Counted from the stretch's first letter, positions 8,070 through 16,249 are shown. The stretch is DNA of 35,430 bases from Planococcus sp. A6 (GCF_028823615.1 NZ_JAPEHT010000020.1:1-35430), one strand, 5' to 3'. Notes: generated from the sequence alone by a model not told the origin. Made by a program: numbers and translations.

Positions 8070-8762
8070 TCATTTGTCTAACGCTGCTTTAACTGCTGCT
8101 TCGACATGGATCTTCGCCGTATCGAACAGCGGCACAGCTGCATCTTCGTCGTGAATTAACAACCCAATTTCTGTACAGCCAAGAATGATGCCCTGTGAGC
8201 CGCGATCGATGAGGTTTTGGATGGCTTGCTGATATTTCACTTTCGACGACTCGCTGATTTCTCCTAAACACAATTCGTCGAAAATGATTTGGTTGATCAT
8301 ATCGCGTTCTGCCGCTTCCGGAATCAACACCTTGATGCCGCTGTCGGCAATACGTTCTTTGTAGAAATCCTGCTCCATCGTGTACTTGGTCCCAAGCAAC
8401 CCTACTGTATGGAGATGGTTTGTGCGGATCTCTTTTGCGGTTGCGTCTGCAATATGCAAAACCGGCACCGAAACAGCTTCTTCTATAGAAGAGATCACTT
8501 TGTGCATCGTATTCGTGCACAACACGATCAGCTCTGCACCGCCTTTTTCAAGCGAACGGGCGACATCCGCCAATCGCTCGCCCGCTTCCTCCCATTTCCC
8601 TTGTGACTGAAAGCGTTCAATTTCCTCGAAGTCGACACTGTACATGAGGCATTCGGCCGAATGCAGGCCACCTAAACGCTGTTTCACTTGTTCGTTAAGC
8701 AGCCGGTAATATTCTGCTGAAGATTCCCAGCTCATCCCGCCGATCAATCCGATGGTTTTCAT
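8070..8762 (-). CDS. Aspartate/glutamate racemase family protein
   Basis: A 230-residue protein of the cofactor-independent two-cysteine racemase family. IGLIGGMSWESSAEYY is the typical N-terminus. The two catalytic cysteines are seen in VLCTNTMHK (Cys82) and LGCTEIGLL (about residue 196). The YgeA/RacX-type sequence suggests an amino acid racemase of broad specificity that makes D-amino acids used in peptidoglycan or released to the medium. The start has a GGAGGAGGG site. It is followed by the phospholipase-like gene and preceded by the S66 peptidase, 15 bases away. Confidence 0.88.
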   Translation of the reverse strand: MKTIGLIGGMSWESSAEYYRLLNEQVKQRLGGLHSAECLMYSVDFEEIERFQSQGKWEEAGERLADVARSLEKGGAELIVLCTNTMHKVISSIEEAVSVPVLHIADATAKEIRTNHLHTVGLLGTKYTMEQDFYKERIADSGIKVLIPEAAERDMINQIIFDELCLGEISESSKVKYQQAIQNLIDRGSQGIILGCTEIGLLIHDEDAAVPLFDTAKIHVEAAVKAALDK

Positions 8763-8777
8763 CCTAGCCCTCCTCCA

Positions 8778-9779
8778 TTAATGAATCCATTGCTCCGTGA
8801 TCTCAACTCGTTTTTCCGTTGCATCCAAGGTGACGCTTTTACCGATTGGCATCGTCAGCATCGGCTGGGTATGCGCGCAGTCAAACTCAGCAAGAATCGG
8901 CAGTTCGCGGTCTCCCAGCACTTCCAGCAAAATATCGTGCGGTTTTCTCCCCGTTCCTTGATCGTCGAATAATTCATGCTTGCCTAAAATGATTCCCGCT
9001 GCTTTGTCGAAAATGCCGTTGAGCTTCAGCAAATTGAAGTTCTTCTCCACAACAGCCGCCGTTTTCATCGTATCTTCCAACAATAAAATATCGCCGCTTT
9101 CAATTACCGGCATATACGGGCTGCCCATGATGCCGGCCATCGTATTCAAATTTCCGCCGACCAGGCGTCCCGTCACCTTGCCTTGTGTCACGCTCACCCA
9201 CTCGTTGTTTCTCATTTCCTTGTCCTGTGTCTTTTCTTCCCAATTGACCGGTTCATCCGTCCAGTACGGTGGCAATTCCACTGCATACGGAAGGGCTTGC
9301 TCGTGCATCAAGGCTTTTTCAAAATAATCATATGTATAATCCACGAACGGTTCATGTTCACCGAAAGACGGCACGAGCGCCGGGCCGTAAAACACCGGAA
9401 TGCCGGTCTTGGCATAGATGGCGAGCAGCACGGCCGTCGCATCCGAGTAGCCGATCATGATTTTCGAGTCTTTTTTAAACGCTTCGTAATCGATATACGG
9501 CAACAGCGCATTGGAATTCGTCCCGCCGATCGTCGACATGATGCAGCGGACGTCCGGGTTGCGGATCAATTCGTTCAGCTCTTGTGCCCGCTCCTGTATC
9601 GTGCCCGATCGGTAGAAATCCCGCTTGCCCGTCAAGCTTCCTTCCACAATTTCAAAGCCTTTGGATTCCAGAAAATCTTTTGCCCGTTTAAAGCGCACCG
9701 GTGAATTATAGGTAATCGGAGACGACGGGGAATAAATCCCGATCTGGTCCCCTGTTTTCAATCGATTGAATATAGTCAT
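8778..9779 (-). CDS. S66 family LD-carboxypeptidase/MccF-like serine peptidase
   Basis: A 333-residue serine peptidase of family S66. The nucleophile is Ser112 in IMIGYSDATA; the glutamate is in ILLLEDTMKT and the histidine in EFDCAHTQPM near the C-terminus. Family S66 contains LD-carboxypeptidases that trim recycled muropeptides and MccF, which cleaves microcin C7-type peptide nucleotides and gives immunity. The sequence is closer in style to MccF-like members (SPSSP at the N-terminus, STIGGTNSNALLP). It overlaps the kinase stop by four bases (ATGA) and has an AAAGGAG site, so it is coupled to the gene upstream. Confidence 0.88.
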   Translation of the reverse strand: MTIFNRLKTGDQIGIYSPSSPITYNSPVRFKRAKDFLESKGFEIVEGSLTGKRDFYRSGTIQERAQELNELIRNPDVRCIMSTIGGTNSNALLPYIDYEAFKKDSKIMIGYSDATAVLLAIYAKTGIPVFYGPALVPSFGEHEPFVDYTYDYFEKALMHEQALPYAVELPPYWTDEPVNWEEKTQDKEMRNNEWVSVTQGKVTGRLVGGNLNTMAGIMGSPYMPVIESGDILLLEDTMKTAAVVEKNFNLLKLNGIFDKAAGIILGKHELFDDQGTGRKPHDILLEVLGDRELPILAEFDCAHTQPMLTMPIGKSVTLDATEKRVEITEQWIH

Positions 9780-10309
9780 GTACTTGCTCCTTTGCTTTTA
9801 TTGCCTCTCTGATGCTCTTCAACCTGGCTGCAAATCAGTTCGATGATCGCTTGCTCGGACATCTCTCCTGTCAGCAGTTGTTCGCCGGGCACGCCCAAAT
9901 CGTCTTTCGGGGTCCACCATTTTTGCAATGATTCTTCCCCGAAGTCTTGAGATTGAGGGCGCATACTATGGCGCTCCAGCGTTTTTTCAAAGGGCAAATC
10001 AAAATAGTAGATCAATGCCTCGCCGTCATAAAACCGGATCAAGTCGAGCAGCAATCCTTCATAACGCTGCTTCATGAAGATTCCTTCCAAAATGACGATT
10101 GGGCATGTGCCTTTGCCGTATTCAGTGATCTGCCGAATCAACTCTATCGATAGGTTGCCGTCTCGGTCCTGTACTCTCAGCATGTCACGGCGAACTACAT
10201 CTTGCGACACCAATAAGGTGCCTCGCCCGAAATGATCTTGCAGGCGTTTCGCTATCGTCGTTTTGCCGCTTGCTGAATTTCCCCTCAACACAATTAGTTT
10301 GGTTTCCAA
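9776..10309 (-). CDS. P-loop kinase (AAA-type, uridine kinase-like)
   Basis: About 177 residues with a Walker A motif GNSASGKTT close to the N-terminus and a hydrophobic strand IVILEGIFM acting as the Walker B region. The protein resembles small kinases of the chloramphenicol phosphotransferase/uridine kinase-like group, which transfer phosphate to small molecules; the acceptor is unknown. Start is uncertain: TTG at 10309 gives the common METKLIVLRGNS-like N-terminus, GTG at 10318 is possible, and TTG at 10342 overlaps the upstream stop (TTGA) but lacks a binding site. It overlaps the downstream peptidase by four bases. Confidence 0.75.
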   Translation of the reverse strand: METKLIVLRGNSASGKTTIAKRLQDHFGRGTLLVSQDVVRRDMLRVQDRDGNLSIELIRQITEYGKGTCPIVILEGIFMKQRYEGLLLDLIRFYDGEALIYYFDLPFEKTLERHSMRPQSQDFGEESLQKWWTPKDDLGVPGEQLLTGEMSEQAIIELICSQVEEHQRGNKSKGAST

Positions 10310-10338
10310 TGTGATCACACTCTCTTCGGCCCTGTGTT

Positions 10339-11229
10339 TCAAGGTGTTTGGGTTAATTTTTGTGCCATCGCAATGACCAAGTCTGGCCGGTCGAGATAAA
10401 TCATATGGCCAGCACCCTCCGCGAAAAACAATTCACTGTTTTCGGAAAGGGCGGATTGCTCCAGGATCAATTCATGCCATAGATGTTCCTGCGCCCGCAG
10501 TTCTGCTTCTGGCCATCCTTCTTCTATTCCTTGATCCACGGCATACTTCTTATCGCGCCCGATGACTATAAGCTGAATCCCTGAAAGCGAACCTAAGCTT
10601 TTGATGGTCTTGGCGTCCGCTCTCCAGTTTTCGACTTCGGATTTCATTGCTTTATACAGATTGGGTTTTTGCTGAAATTCGATTAGCTGTTGTTGTATAG
10701 GATTCGGCAATTTTTTCTGGTTTTCGCTTAACATGGGCCGAATTATTTTTTTCAATTCACTTTCATCCAGTTCGGCGAATTTGCCGCAGTCTTCCAACCA
10801 TTTATCGTCAGAAGCATCTTCAGTCAAATCAGGAAGTTCGTCGAGTTTTTCCAGGCTATCCGACGTGGAATCCACTAATAGCAGCCCTTTGACTTGTTGT
10901 GGATAGAGTTTTGAAAAATGTTGCGCGCACAAACCTCCATACGAATGGCCAATCAACACGACCGGCTCCGTCACTTCCAGTGCATCCAAAAGACTCTTGG
11001 CATCTCGCGCCGCGGCGGCTGTCGTATGCGATTCTGCTCCCATTTCACTTGCACCGAGCCCTGCGCGATGGAACAAAATGACTTTGTGAGTTTCACATAA
11101 ACTTCCCGTGATGTTGGTCCATTCTTCAAATGAACAACCCATGCCCGTCATGATGAGAATTGGCGTGCCAGCCTTGCCTTTTTGAAGCACTTCCATTGCA
11201 CGGCCATTGAGATTCACAAAACTTTTCAT
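10339..11229 (-). CDS. Alpha/beta hydrolase
   Basis: A 296-residue hydrolase. The oxyanion region TGMGCSFEEW, the nucleophile elbow GHSYGG (Ser96) and the C-terminal EGAGHMIYLDRP with the catalytic histidine are all present. The fold covers esterases, lipases and C-C hydrolases; the natural substrate cannot be read. The frame extends upstream to 11286, but the AAGGAG site in front of ATG 11229 settles the start. It lies 53 bases after the Nif3-like gene, in the same orientation. Confidence 0.88.
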   Translation of the reverse strand: MKSFVNLNGRAMEVLQKGKAGTPILIMTGMGCSFEEWTNITGSLCETHKVILFHRAGLGASEMGAESHTTAAAARDAKSLLDALEVTEPVVLIGHSYGGLCAQHFSKLYPQQVKGLLLVDSTSDSLEKLDELPDLTEDASDDKWLEDCGKFAELDESELKKIIRPMLSENQKKLPNPIQQQLIEFQQKPNLYKAMKSEVENWRADAKTIKSLGSLSGIQLIVIGRDKKYAVDQGIEEGWPEAELRAQEHLWHELILEQSALSENSELFFAEGAGHMIYLDRPDLVIAMAQKLTQTP

Positions 11230-11282
11230 CTTTTTCTCTCCTTCTATTGAGAGGATCCGACGACCCGCAACCGTCCCAGTTC

Positions 11283-12044
11283 TCAATGGTTCAACTCAAA
11301 ATGCGCTTCTTTCAATTCTGCAATTTCCACGTCCGGATGCATTTCCGCGATTTTCTCAGCCAAGCTTGCCACCCCGAAGATCTCTGTGAAGGTGTGGCTG
11401 CCGACCAGTAAATTGACTCCGGCAAACTGTGCGTACTGAATCGTGTATAGCGTAGCTTCTCCGGTGACATATGTATCGCATCCTCTTTCGGCCGCTTCAC
11501 GGATCAATGCAGAGGAATGGCCCGCTCCTGTCAAGACGCCGATCCGTTTGACAGGCCGGCTATTATTCTTCCAAGCGCGCACCGGTTCGTTTAAAACGCC
11601 GCGCATTCTTTCAGACAACTGCTCAAACTCCACAGGTGCGGAATATTCCGCGATACCCGGAAGTTCGCCATCCGCTTCGTTGTACGTAGAGTAAACCTTG
11701 ATTTCGTCCACTTCCAATCGCTTCATCAATGACGTACAGGTGCCAAAGTCTACGAAATCCAGCGGTGCATGGATCCAGAAATGACTGATATTGTGCGCTT
11801 CCAGCTTATTGATGCAGGCTTCCCTCAAACCGTAGATGAAGTCCCAAGCATCATGATGCGTCACCATCAAATCGACGCCTTGTGCGATAGCCATTTCAAC
11901 AGTTTCAATGGATAAATTGGTCGCATAGCCAACCTTGTGGATCTCCCTGTCCGATTTGTTTGTGAAGCCGTATTCGTCATCTTCTTTCAATAATTCCTCG
12001 CCGAACAATTGCTGGATTGTTTTCTCAAAATCGTTTAGTTTCAT
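11283..12044 (-). CDS. Nif3-like dinuclear metal center protein
   Basis: A 253-residue member of the Nif3/DUF34 family (often labelled GTP cyclohydrolase I type 2-like). LMVTHHDAW holds two metal-binding histidines, VGVLTGAGHSSALI-type sequence (here IGVLTGAGHSSALI) and LLVGSHTFTE carry further family motifs. Members bind two metal ions in a toroidal hexamer; a general enzymatic role is not settled. It is a short form without the inserted PII-like domain seen in some Firmicute homologues such as YqfO. It heads the eight-gene minus-strand run. Confidence 0.82.
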   Translation of the reverse strand: MKLNDFEKTIQQLFGEELLKEDDEYGFTNKSDREIHKVGYATNLSIETVEMAIAQGVDLMVTHHDAWDFIYGLREACINKLEAHNISHFWIHAPLDFVDFGTCTSLMKRLEVDEIKVYSTYNEADGELPGIAEYSAPVEFEQLSERMRGVLNEPVRAWKNNSRPVKRIGVLTGAGHSSALIREAAERGCDTYVTGEATLYTIQYAQFAGVNLLVGSHTFTEIFGVASLAEKIAEMHPDVEIAELKEAHFELNH

Positions 12045-12075
12045 CTTAAATGCCCCACTATTCTGTTTTTTCTTG

Positions 12076-12103
12076 ATTTTACCATATTTAATTACTTAGA
12101 TAA
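12076..12103 (-). promoter_or_regulatory. Possible promoter of the 12044-6507 operon
   Basis: Read on the minus strand, TTATCT (12098-12103) and TAAAAT (12076-12081) are 16 bases apart, 32 bases in front of the Nif3-like start. The -35 is weak, so support is modest. Confidence 0.4.
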
Positions 12104-12153
12104 TATTGGCAGTTGGATTTAATTAAGAAATTGTCGCTTTAAAACGCTTTGTT

Positions 12154-12183
12154 TTGACATATCGAATAGTATCGATATAAGAT
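12154..12183 (+). promoter_or_regulatory. arsR promoter with overlapping operator
   Basis: TTGACA at 12154-12159 is a perfect -35; TATAAG (12176-12181) or TAAGAT (12178-12183) serves as -10, spaced 16 or 18. The perfect dyad ATATCGA (12159-12165), six bases, TCGATAT (12172-12178) fills the spacer, so a bound repressor would block polymerase. The predicted transcription start is only 0-2 bases before the ATG at 12190. Confidence 0.75.
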
Positions 12184-12189
12184 AGCCCC

Positions 12190-12513
12190 ATGGAAAATTT
12201 AAATGTTATCGATATATTTAAAGCTTTGTCGAATGAAACCCGTTTGAACATTTTAAAATGGCTGCGGGAGCCGGAGAAGAATTTCCCTGCACAGCAAGCG
12301 CATTTGCCCAAGGAGGTCAGCATCGAAGGCGGCGTATGTGTCGGCGATATTCAAGAAAAGGTGAATTTGTCCCAATCCACCGTCTCGCATTATTTATCGC
12401 TCATGCAAAAAGCTGGATTGCTTGAGGCTGTGCGCTACGGGCAGTGGACGTATTACAGGCGCAATGAAGAGACATTAGCGAAGGTCGCAAAATTCATCAA
12501 CGAAGAAATTTGA
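12190..12513 (+). CDS. ArsR-family transcriptional repressor
   Basis: A 107-residue winged-helix repressor. VIDIFKALSNETRLNILKWL is the standard ArsR/SmtB start, and VGDIQEKVNLSQSTVSHYLSLMQKAGLL is the helix-turn-helix. No ordinary metal motif (such as ELCVCDL) is present, though GVCVGDIQ contains one cysteine, so the signal may be a small molecule. No Shine-Dalgarno sequence stands in front of the ATG, and the promoter places the transcript start at or next to it, so the mRNA seems leaderless. The gene precedes an MFS pump with a matching operator, which suggests the repressor controls both. Confidence 0.88.
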   Translation: MENLNVIDIFKALSNETRLNILKWLREPEKNFPAQQAHLPKEVSIEGGVCVGDIQEKVNLSQSTVSHYLSLMQKAGLLEAVRYGQWTYYRRNEETLAKVAKFINEEI

Positions 12514-12534
12514 GACCGGGCTCGTCTCTTTTTT
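12512..12534 (+). terminator. Weak terminator or attenuator between arsR and the MFS gene
   Basis: GAGAC (12512-12516) pairs with GTCTC (12524-12528) and is followed by seven T's. The five-bp stem is short, so read-through into the pump gene is likely. Confidence 0.45.
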
Positions 12535-12563
12535 TGATTTCTTATATCGATAATATTAGATAT
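12534..12563 (+). promoter_or_regulatory. MFS-gene promoter with second ArsR-type operator
   Basis: TTGATT (12534-12539) and TAGATA (12557-12562) are 17 bases apart. The 20-bp block at 12544-12563 begins ATATCGA and ends GATAT, as in the arsR operator, with the same total length. The match at both ends suggests the same repressor binds. Confidence 0.6.
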
Positions 12564-12619
12564 TTCTATATTACAATAAACTGATTTTCCCAATGAATTA
12601 CATAGAGGAGTAGATTGTT

Positions 12620-13852
12620 ATGGAAACAGCTTCACCACAAGAATTATTCACTACTAAACAGAAAGTATTGGCGTTCACCCTGACCTTGTTGACCTTCGTC
12701 ATGGGCACGAGCGAATTCGTCATTGTCGGCTTGCTCGCCGAAGTATCGGCTGACTTGAATATTAGCTTAGCGGTAGCAGGGACACTCGTGTCTGGATTTG
12801 CGATCGCTTATGCCATCGGAACTCCTTTTTTGACCGCTTTCGTCAGCCGCTTCCCCAAATATCCGCTGATGCTGGTCTTGATTTCCATCTTCACTGCCGG
12901 CAACATCCTCAGCGCTTTATCCGGATCGTACGAATTGCTGATTTTCTCGCGCATCATTACAGCCGTCGTCAGCGGCGTCTTGGTCGCTTTATCGATGAGC
13001 ATTGCAAGCGACATCATGCCGGAAAACAAAAAAGGCCCGATCATCGCCCTTATTTTCGCCGGCTTCACCATTTCCAATGTCATCGGCGTCCCGCTCGGCA
13101 CATTGATCGGCCAGCTCGGCAATTGGCAGTTGACGTTTTGGTTCACGACCTTGCTCGGCATTATTAGCTTAGTGATGGCTGTCTTTATTCTGCCTCGCAA
13201 ACTGAAAGTGGTTAAAGCTTCGGCTAAGGACCAGCTCGGGTTGTTGGCGAATCCGCGGATGATTTTGGCATTCTTTATCCCGACCTTGTCCATCGCCGGC
13301 ACCTATACAATCTACACATATATCACGCCGATCTTGGAAAACGGCATGGGCATCCCAACACGCTATGTGAGTGCCGTCCTGCTCGCCTATGGTGCCTTCT
13401 CCATTCTCAGCAATGTATTGGCCGGCAAGATCGCCGGGCGCAACGGCGTCAGCAAGCTGCGCTATGTGTTCATCGTGCAAGCAGTTATATTGGCTTCCCT
13501 GTATTTCACAATGGGAACGACTTTCGCAGGGCTCGTCAGCCTGATGCTAATGGCAATCATGATTTATGCGATGAACGCCACCATTCAAATGTATTTGATG
13601 AATTTGGCTACGGTCTATTCACCTGCAGCTAAAGATTTCGCTTCTTCGCTGACGCCTGTCGCTGTGAATATCGGCATCGCGCTCGGTGCGACACTCGGCG
13701 GATACGTCGTCGCACAAGGCGGCTATATCCATCTGTCATGGGTCGGCGCATTATGTGCTTTGCTTGCATCAGGGCTCGCGTTTCTTAGCACCCGCTTGGA
13801 CCGGGCGGATGAATTTTCGACAGCACGCGCGAAGGCTGGCCTCGAGCAATAA
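12620..13852 (+). CDS. DHA1-family MFS efflux transporter (AraJ/PbuE-like)
   Basis: A 410-residue transporter with twelve predicted membrane helices. LLTFVMGTSEFVIVGLLAEVSADLNI is the hallmark N-terminus of the DHA1 purine/arabinose efflux branch (PbuE, AraJ, YtbD types), and RIITAVVSGVLVALSMSIASDI follows the second loop. Such pumps use the proton gradient to export small molecules. The gene is 106 bases after arsR in the same direction and shares an operator-like block with it, so the cargo is probably the signal sensed by that repressor. A GAGGAG site lies before the ATG. Confidence 0.88.
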   Translation: METASPQELFTTKQKVLAFTLTLLTFVMGTSEFVIVGLLAEVSADLNISLAVAGTLVSGFAIAYAIGTPFLTAFVSRFPKYPLMLVLISIFTAGNILSALSGSYELLIFSRIITAVVSGVLVALSMSIASDIMPENKKGPIIALIFAGFTISNVIGVPLGTLIGQLGNWQLTFWFTTLLGIISLVMAVFILPRKLKVVKASAKDQLGLLANPRMILAFFIPTLSIAGTYTIYTYITPILENGMGIPTRYVSAVLLAYGAFSILSNVLAGKIAGRNGVSKLRYVFIVQAVILASLYFTMGTTFAGLVSLMLMAIMIYAMNATIQMYLMNLATVYSPAAKDFASSLTPVAVNIGIALGATLGGYVVAQGGYIHLSWVGALCALLASGLAFLSTRLDRADEFSTARAKAGLEQ

Positions 13853-14080
13853 GTGAGACAGCGCTATGTGGCAACTCCCCTTGCCGCCAGATTCATTTTT
13901 TCGGAATGCGAAATGTTTTTCTTGACCGCTAAAACTGATTTCTATAGTCTTAAGGGCAGAAACACGAGGGGCTGCCCTACTGACTGGACGATTAATCTGG
14001 AGTTTTTATGAAAACTTGAACGACATTAAGTTGTACGTAAAAGAAATGACTCTATACATCAAAGATGACTGGCAGGGTCC

Positions 14081-14098
14081 CCCCAGGATATGGGGAGG
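14081..14098 (+). promoter_or_regulatory. Hairpin covering the GAF-STAS ribosome binding site
   Basis: CCCCA (14081-14085) can pair with TGGGG (14091-14095) across GGATA, which would cover most of the GGGGAGG site used by the gene at 14107. The GC-only stem is short; it may slow translation. Confidence 0.4.
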
Positions 14099-14106
14099 AA
14101 TGAAAG

Positions 14107-14952
14107 ATGAACGATAAACAGAAAATGTCTACGCACGATTCATTGAAAGCCGTCTCCTATAAATTATTTCAAGTAATCAGTGATGAACTCGGCGTCAACA
14201 CCGCTTATGTTACACGGCGCGGACCGACGGCGATGAAAGTAATCAGCTCATTCAATAAAGACCATTACATTATTCCTGAAGGATACGCTGTGGATTACGA
14301 TGGCACGTATTGCCGCTTGATCATTCAAAGCGAGCAGGAAGCGATGCATACAAATAATCTTGGCTCATTTACGTTAACGAAAGACTTGGAAGTGACGCCG
14401 CAGCTCAAAGTGAAAGGTTTTCTCGGCGTAACGCTGCGCGATTTCTACGGCGAAGTGTTCGGCACTTTATGCGTCATGGACAAGGAAGAAAAGGAATTTA
14501 CCGATGAAGATATTCATTTCCTTAAACAAATGGCGGAAGTGTTGTCTTACGTTATCCATTTGGATTCTACCCTGGCGGATATCGAACTGCTGAGCGTGCC
14601 GATTATCCCGATCAAAAAGGGCTTGGCAATCTTGTCACTGCAGGGGAATATCAATGAATCACGTTCTCAGAAAATCATGGAAGACACTCTGCATTATGCG
14701 GCGGATAAAGGCATCCATTCGTTTATCATCGACTTGTCGCAATTGATGCTCTTGGAAAACCAGTTCCCGGACGTCTTGAAGAATTTGGTGTCAGGCTTGA
14801 ATGTCATGGGCGTCCAAGTCATGATGACTGGCCTACCGCCTGGGCTCGTGCAAAAGCCAGGTGTCAGTGAACACTTATCACAGTTGAAAACCGAGTATGT
14901 CGCCGACATCGAATCGGCGTTGAATAAAATCGGCTATAAGCTGGAAAAATAA
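14107..14952 (+). CDS. GAF-STAS sensor protein (RsbR-like layout)
   Basis: A 281-residue protein. Residues about 15-155 form a GAF-type sensor (AVSYKLFQVISDELGVNTAYV to DEDIHFLKQMAEVLSYVIHL, with GTLCVMDKEEKEF typical of GAF), and about 165-280 form a STAS domain (PIIPIKKGLAILSLQGNI, then FIIDLSQLMLLE). The order sensor-STAS is that of RsbR-type stressosome proteins. In STAS proteins of the RsbV/RsbR type a Ser or Thr follows the DLS strand after an acidic residue; here that place reads LLENQ, so the usual phosphoacceptor is absent. No RsbS, RsbT or RsbU gene is nearby. Confidence 0.75.
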   Translation: MNDKQKMSTHDSLKAVSYKLFQVISDELGVNTAYVTRRGPTAMKVISSFNKDHYIIPEGYAVDYDGTYCRLIIQSEQEAMHTNNLGSFTLTKDLEVTPQLKVKGFLGVTLRDFYGEVFGTLCVMDKEEKEFTDEDIHFLKQMAEVLSYVIHLDSTLADIELLSVPIIPIKKGLAILSLQGNINESRSQKIMEDTLHYAADKGIHSFIIDLSQLMLLENQFPDVLKNLVSGLNVMGVQVMMTGLPPGLVQKPGVSEHLSQLKTEYVADIESALNKIGYKLEK

Positions 14953-14995
14953 AAGGAAGAGAAAAGCTCCAGGGCTTTTCTCTTCCTTTTTGTTA
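14951..14995. terminator. Strong bidirectional terminator
   Basis: A 17-bp perfect stem (14951-14967 with 14974-14990, loop TCCAGG) ends in T's on both strands. It closes the GAF-STAS gene and the convergent aldo/keto reductase gene. Confidence 0.92.
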
Positions 14996-15041
14996 TGACT
15001 GAAAAGGCAAACACTTACCTAATGTCAGTGTCTAGTTCCCT

Positions 15042-15881
15042 TTAAAAATCAAAATTATCCGGATCCGGTCCGACGCGGCGGTCTTCGTTCAATGCTGAAA
15101 TCTGTTGCATGTCTTCCTCTGACAATTCAAAATCGAACACTTGCGAGTTTTCTACAATGCGCCCTTCATTGGTCGACTTCGGAATGGTCACGACGCCGTT
15201 TTGCAGATTCCAGCGCAAAATGACTTGAGCGACCGATTTATCGTATTTCGCTGCGATATCTTTCAACTCCGGCTGTTCGAGCGCTTCGCCTGCCATGAGC
15301 GGAGACCAGGATTCCGCCTGGATGTCGTTTTCGCGGCAGAACGCGAGCAACTTCTCTTGTGTCAAGCGCGGGTGGTACTCGATTTGATTGACGACCGGCT
15401 TAATGTCCGCGTCTTCCATCAGGTCTTTCAAATGATGGATCTGGAAATTGCTGACGCCGATCGCTATGACCTGTCCGTCCATATAGAGATGCTCGAGCGC
15501 TTTCCAAGCCTCTTTGTATTTGCCTTCGACGGGCCAGTGGAGCAGGTACAGGTCCAGGTACTCCAGCCCCAATTTCTTCAGGCTCGTCCCGTAAGCTTGG
15601 ATGCCGGACGTGTAGCCGAAATCGTCGTTCCATAGTTTTGACGTGATAAACAAGTCCTCTCTCGAGATCCCCGCCGCTTTGATTCCCTGGCGGATGCCTT
15701 CTCCGACGCTTTCCTCGTTTCCGTAAATGGCAGCGGTATCGATGCTTCGGTAGCCGTTGACGATCGCCGTTTTAACGGCTTCAGTCGCTTCAGGTCCGTC
15801 TTCTACCCGGAACACGCCGAGGCCAAGCCAAGGCATTTCGCTTCCGTTATTCAACGTGACAGTAGCTTGTAAGTTTTTCAT
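15042..15881 (-). CDS. Aldo/keto reductase
   Basis: A 279-residue NADPH-dependent reductase. The catalytic tetrad is seen as Asp48 and Tyr53 (SIDTAAIYGNE), Lys82 (SKLWND) and His115 (LLHWPV). The C-terminal IPKSTNEGRIVEN is the NADPH-binding segment. The sequence is of the YvgN/YtbE type known to reduce glyoxals and other aldehydes, so a role in carbonyl detoxification is likely. It is a single-gene unit with an AGGAGG site; a perfect inverted repeat lies 62-93 bases before the start. Confidence 0.9.
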   Translation of the reverse strand: MKNLQATVTLNNGSEMPWLGLGVFRVEDGPEATEAVKTAIVNGYRSIDTAAIYGNEESVGEGIRQGIKAAGISREDLFITSKLWNDDFGYTSGIQAYGTSLKKLGLEYLDLYLLHWPVEGKYKEAWKALEHLYMDGQVIAIGVSNFQIHHLKDLMEDADIKPVVNQIEYHPRLTQEKLLAFCRENDIQAESWSPLMAGEALEQPELKDIAAKYDKSVAQVILRWNLQNGVVTIPKSTNEGRIVENSQVFDFELSEEDMQQISALNEDRRVGPDPDNFDF

Positions 15882-15942
15882 AAATGATGTCCTCCTATTT
15901 CTTATCTAAAGCAATAAACTTACTATACCCACTTGCCTAAGA

Positions 15943-15974
15943 AACTATCGTATGCGAATGAAAACACGATAGTT
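15943..15974. repeat. Perfect 9-bp inverted repeat, candidate operator
   Basis: AACTATCGT (15943-15951) and ACGATAGTT (15966-15974) are separated by 14 bases. On the minus strand a TATAGT -10 candidate follows close behind, so the dyad covers the -35 side of the aldo/keto reductase promoter. Confidence 0.55.
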
Positions 15975-16249
15975 AATCCATAATTATTTCTTTTCGACTA
16001 GACCATTTATTATTTAAAAATAGTTTATAACTACTACTCTTTAACACGGCGAAGTTTTATAGGAGACAAATAGTTTCATTTCGAGACAATTGTGGTATTC
16101 TAATGGAAAATAGCTTTATTTGGGTATTTTTGATGTCAAATGGACCTTTAAAGACTAGAATTAATCATTTTACTTATGTCTTATGACCTTTGGGAATTTC
16201 GGATTTTTTAGTTGTTTTTTAACATTAAATTGTGTTTTCGGGATGCCGG

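Noticed and set aside
13953-13978. AGGGCAG/CTGCCCT hairpin after the MFS pump gene as a terminator
   Set aside because: No T-run follows and the loop is 12 bases; it may be chance or a weak structure only.
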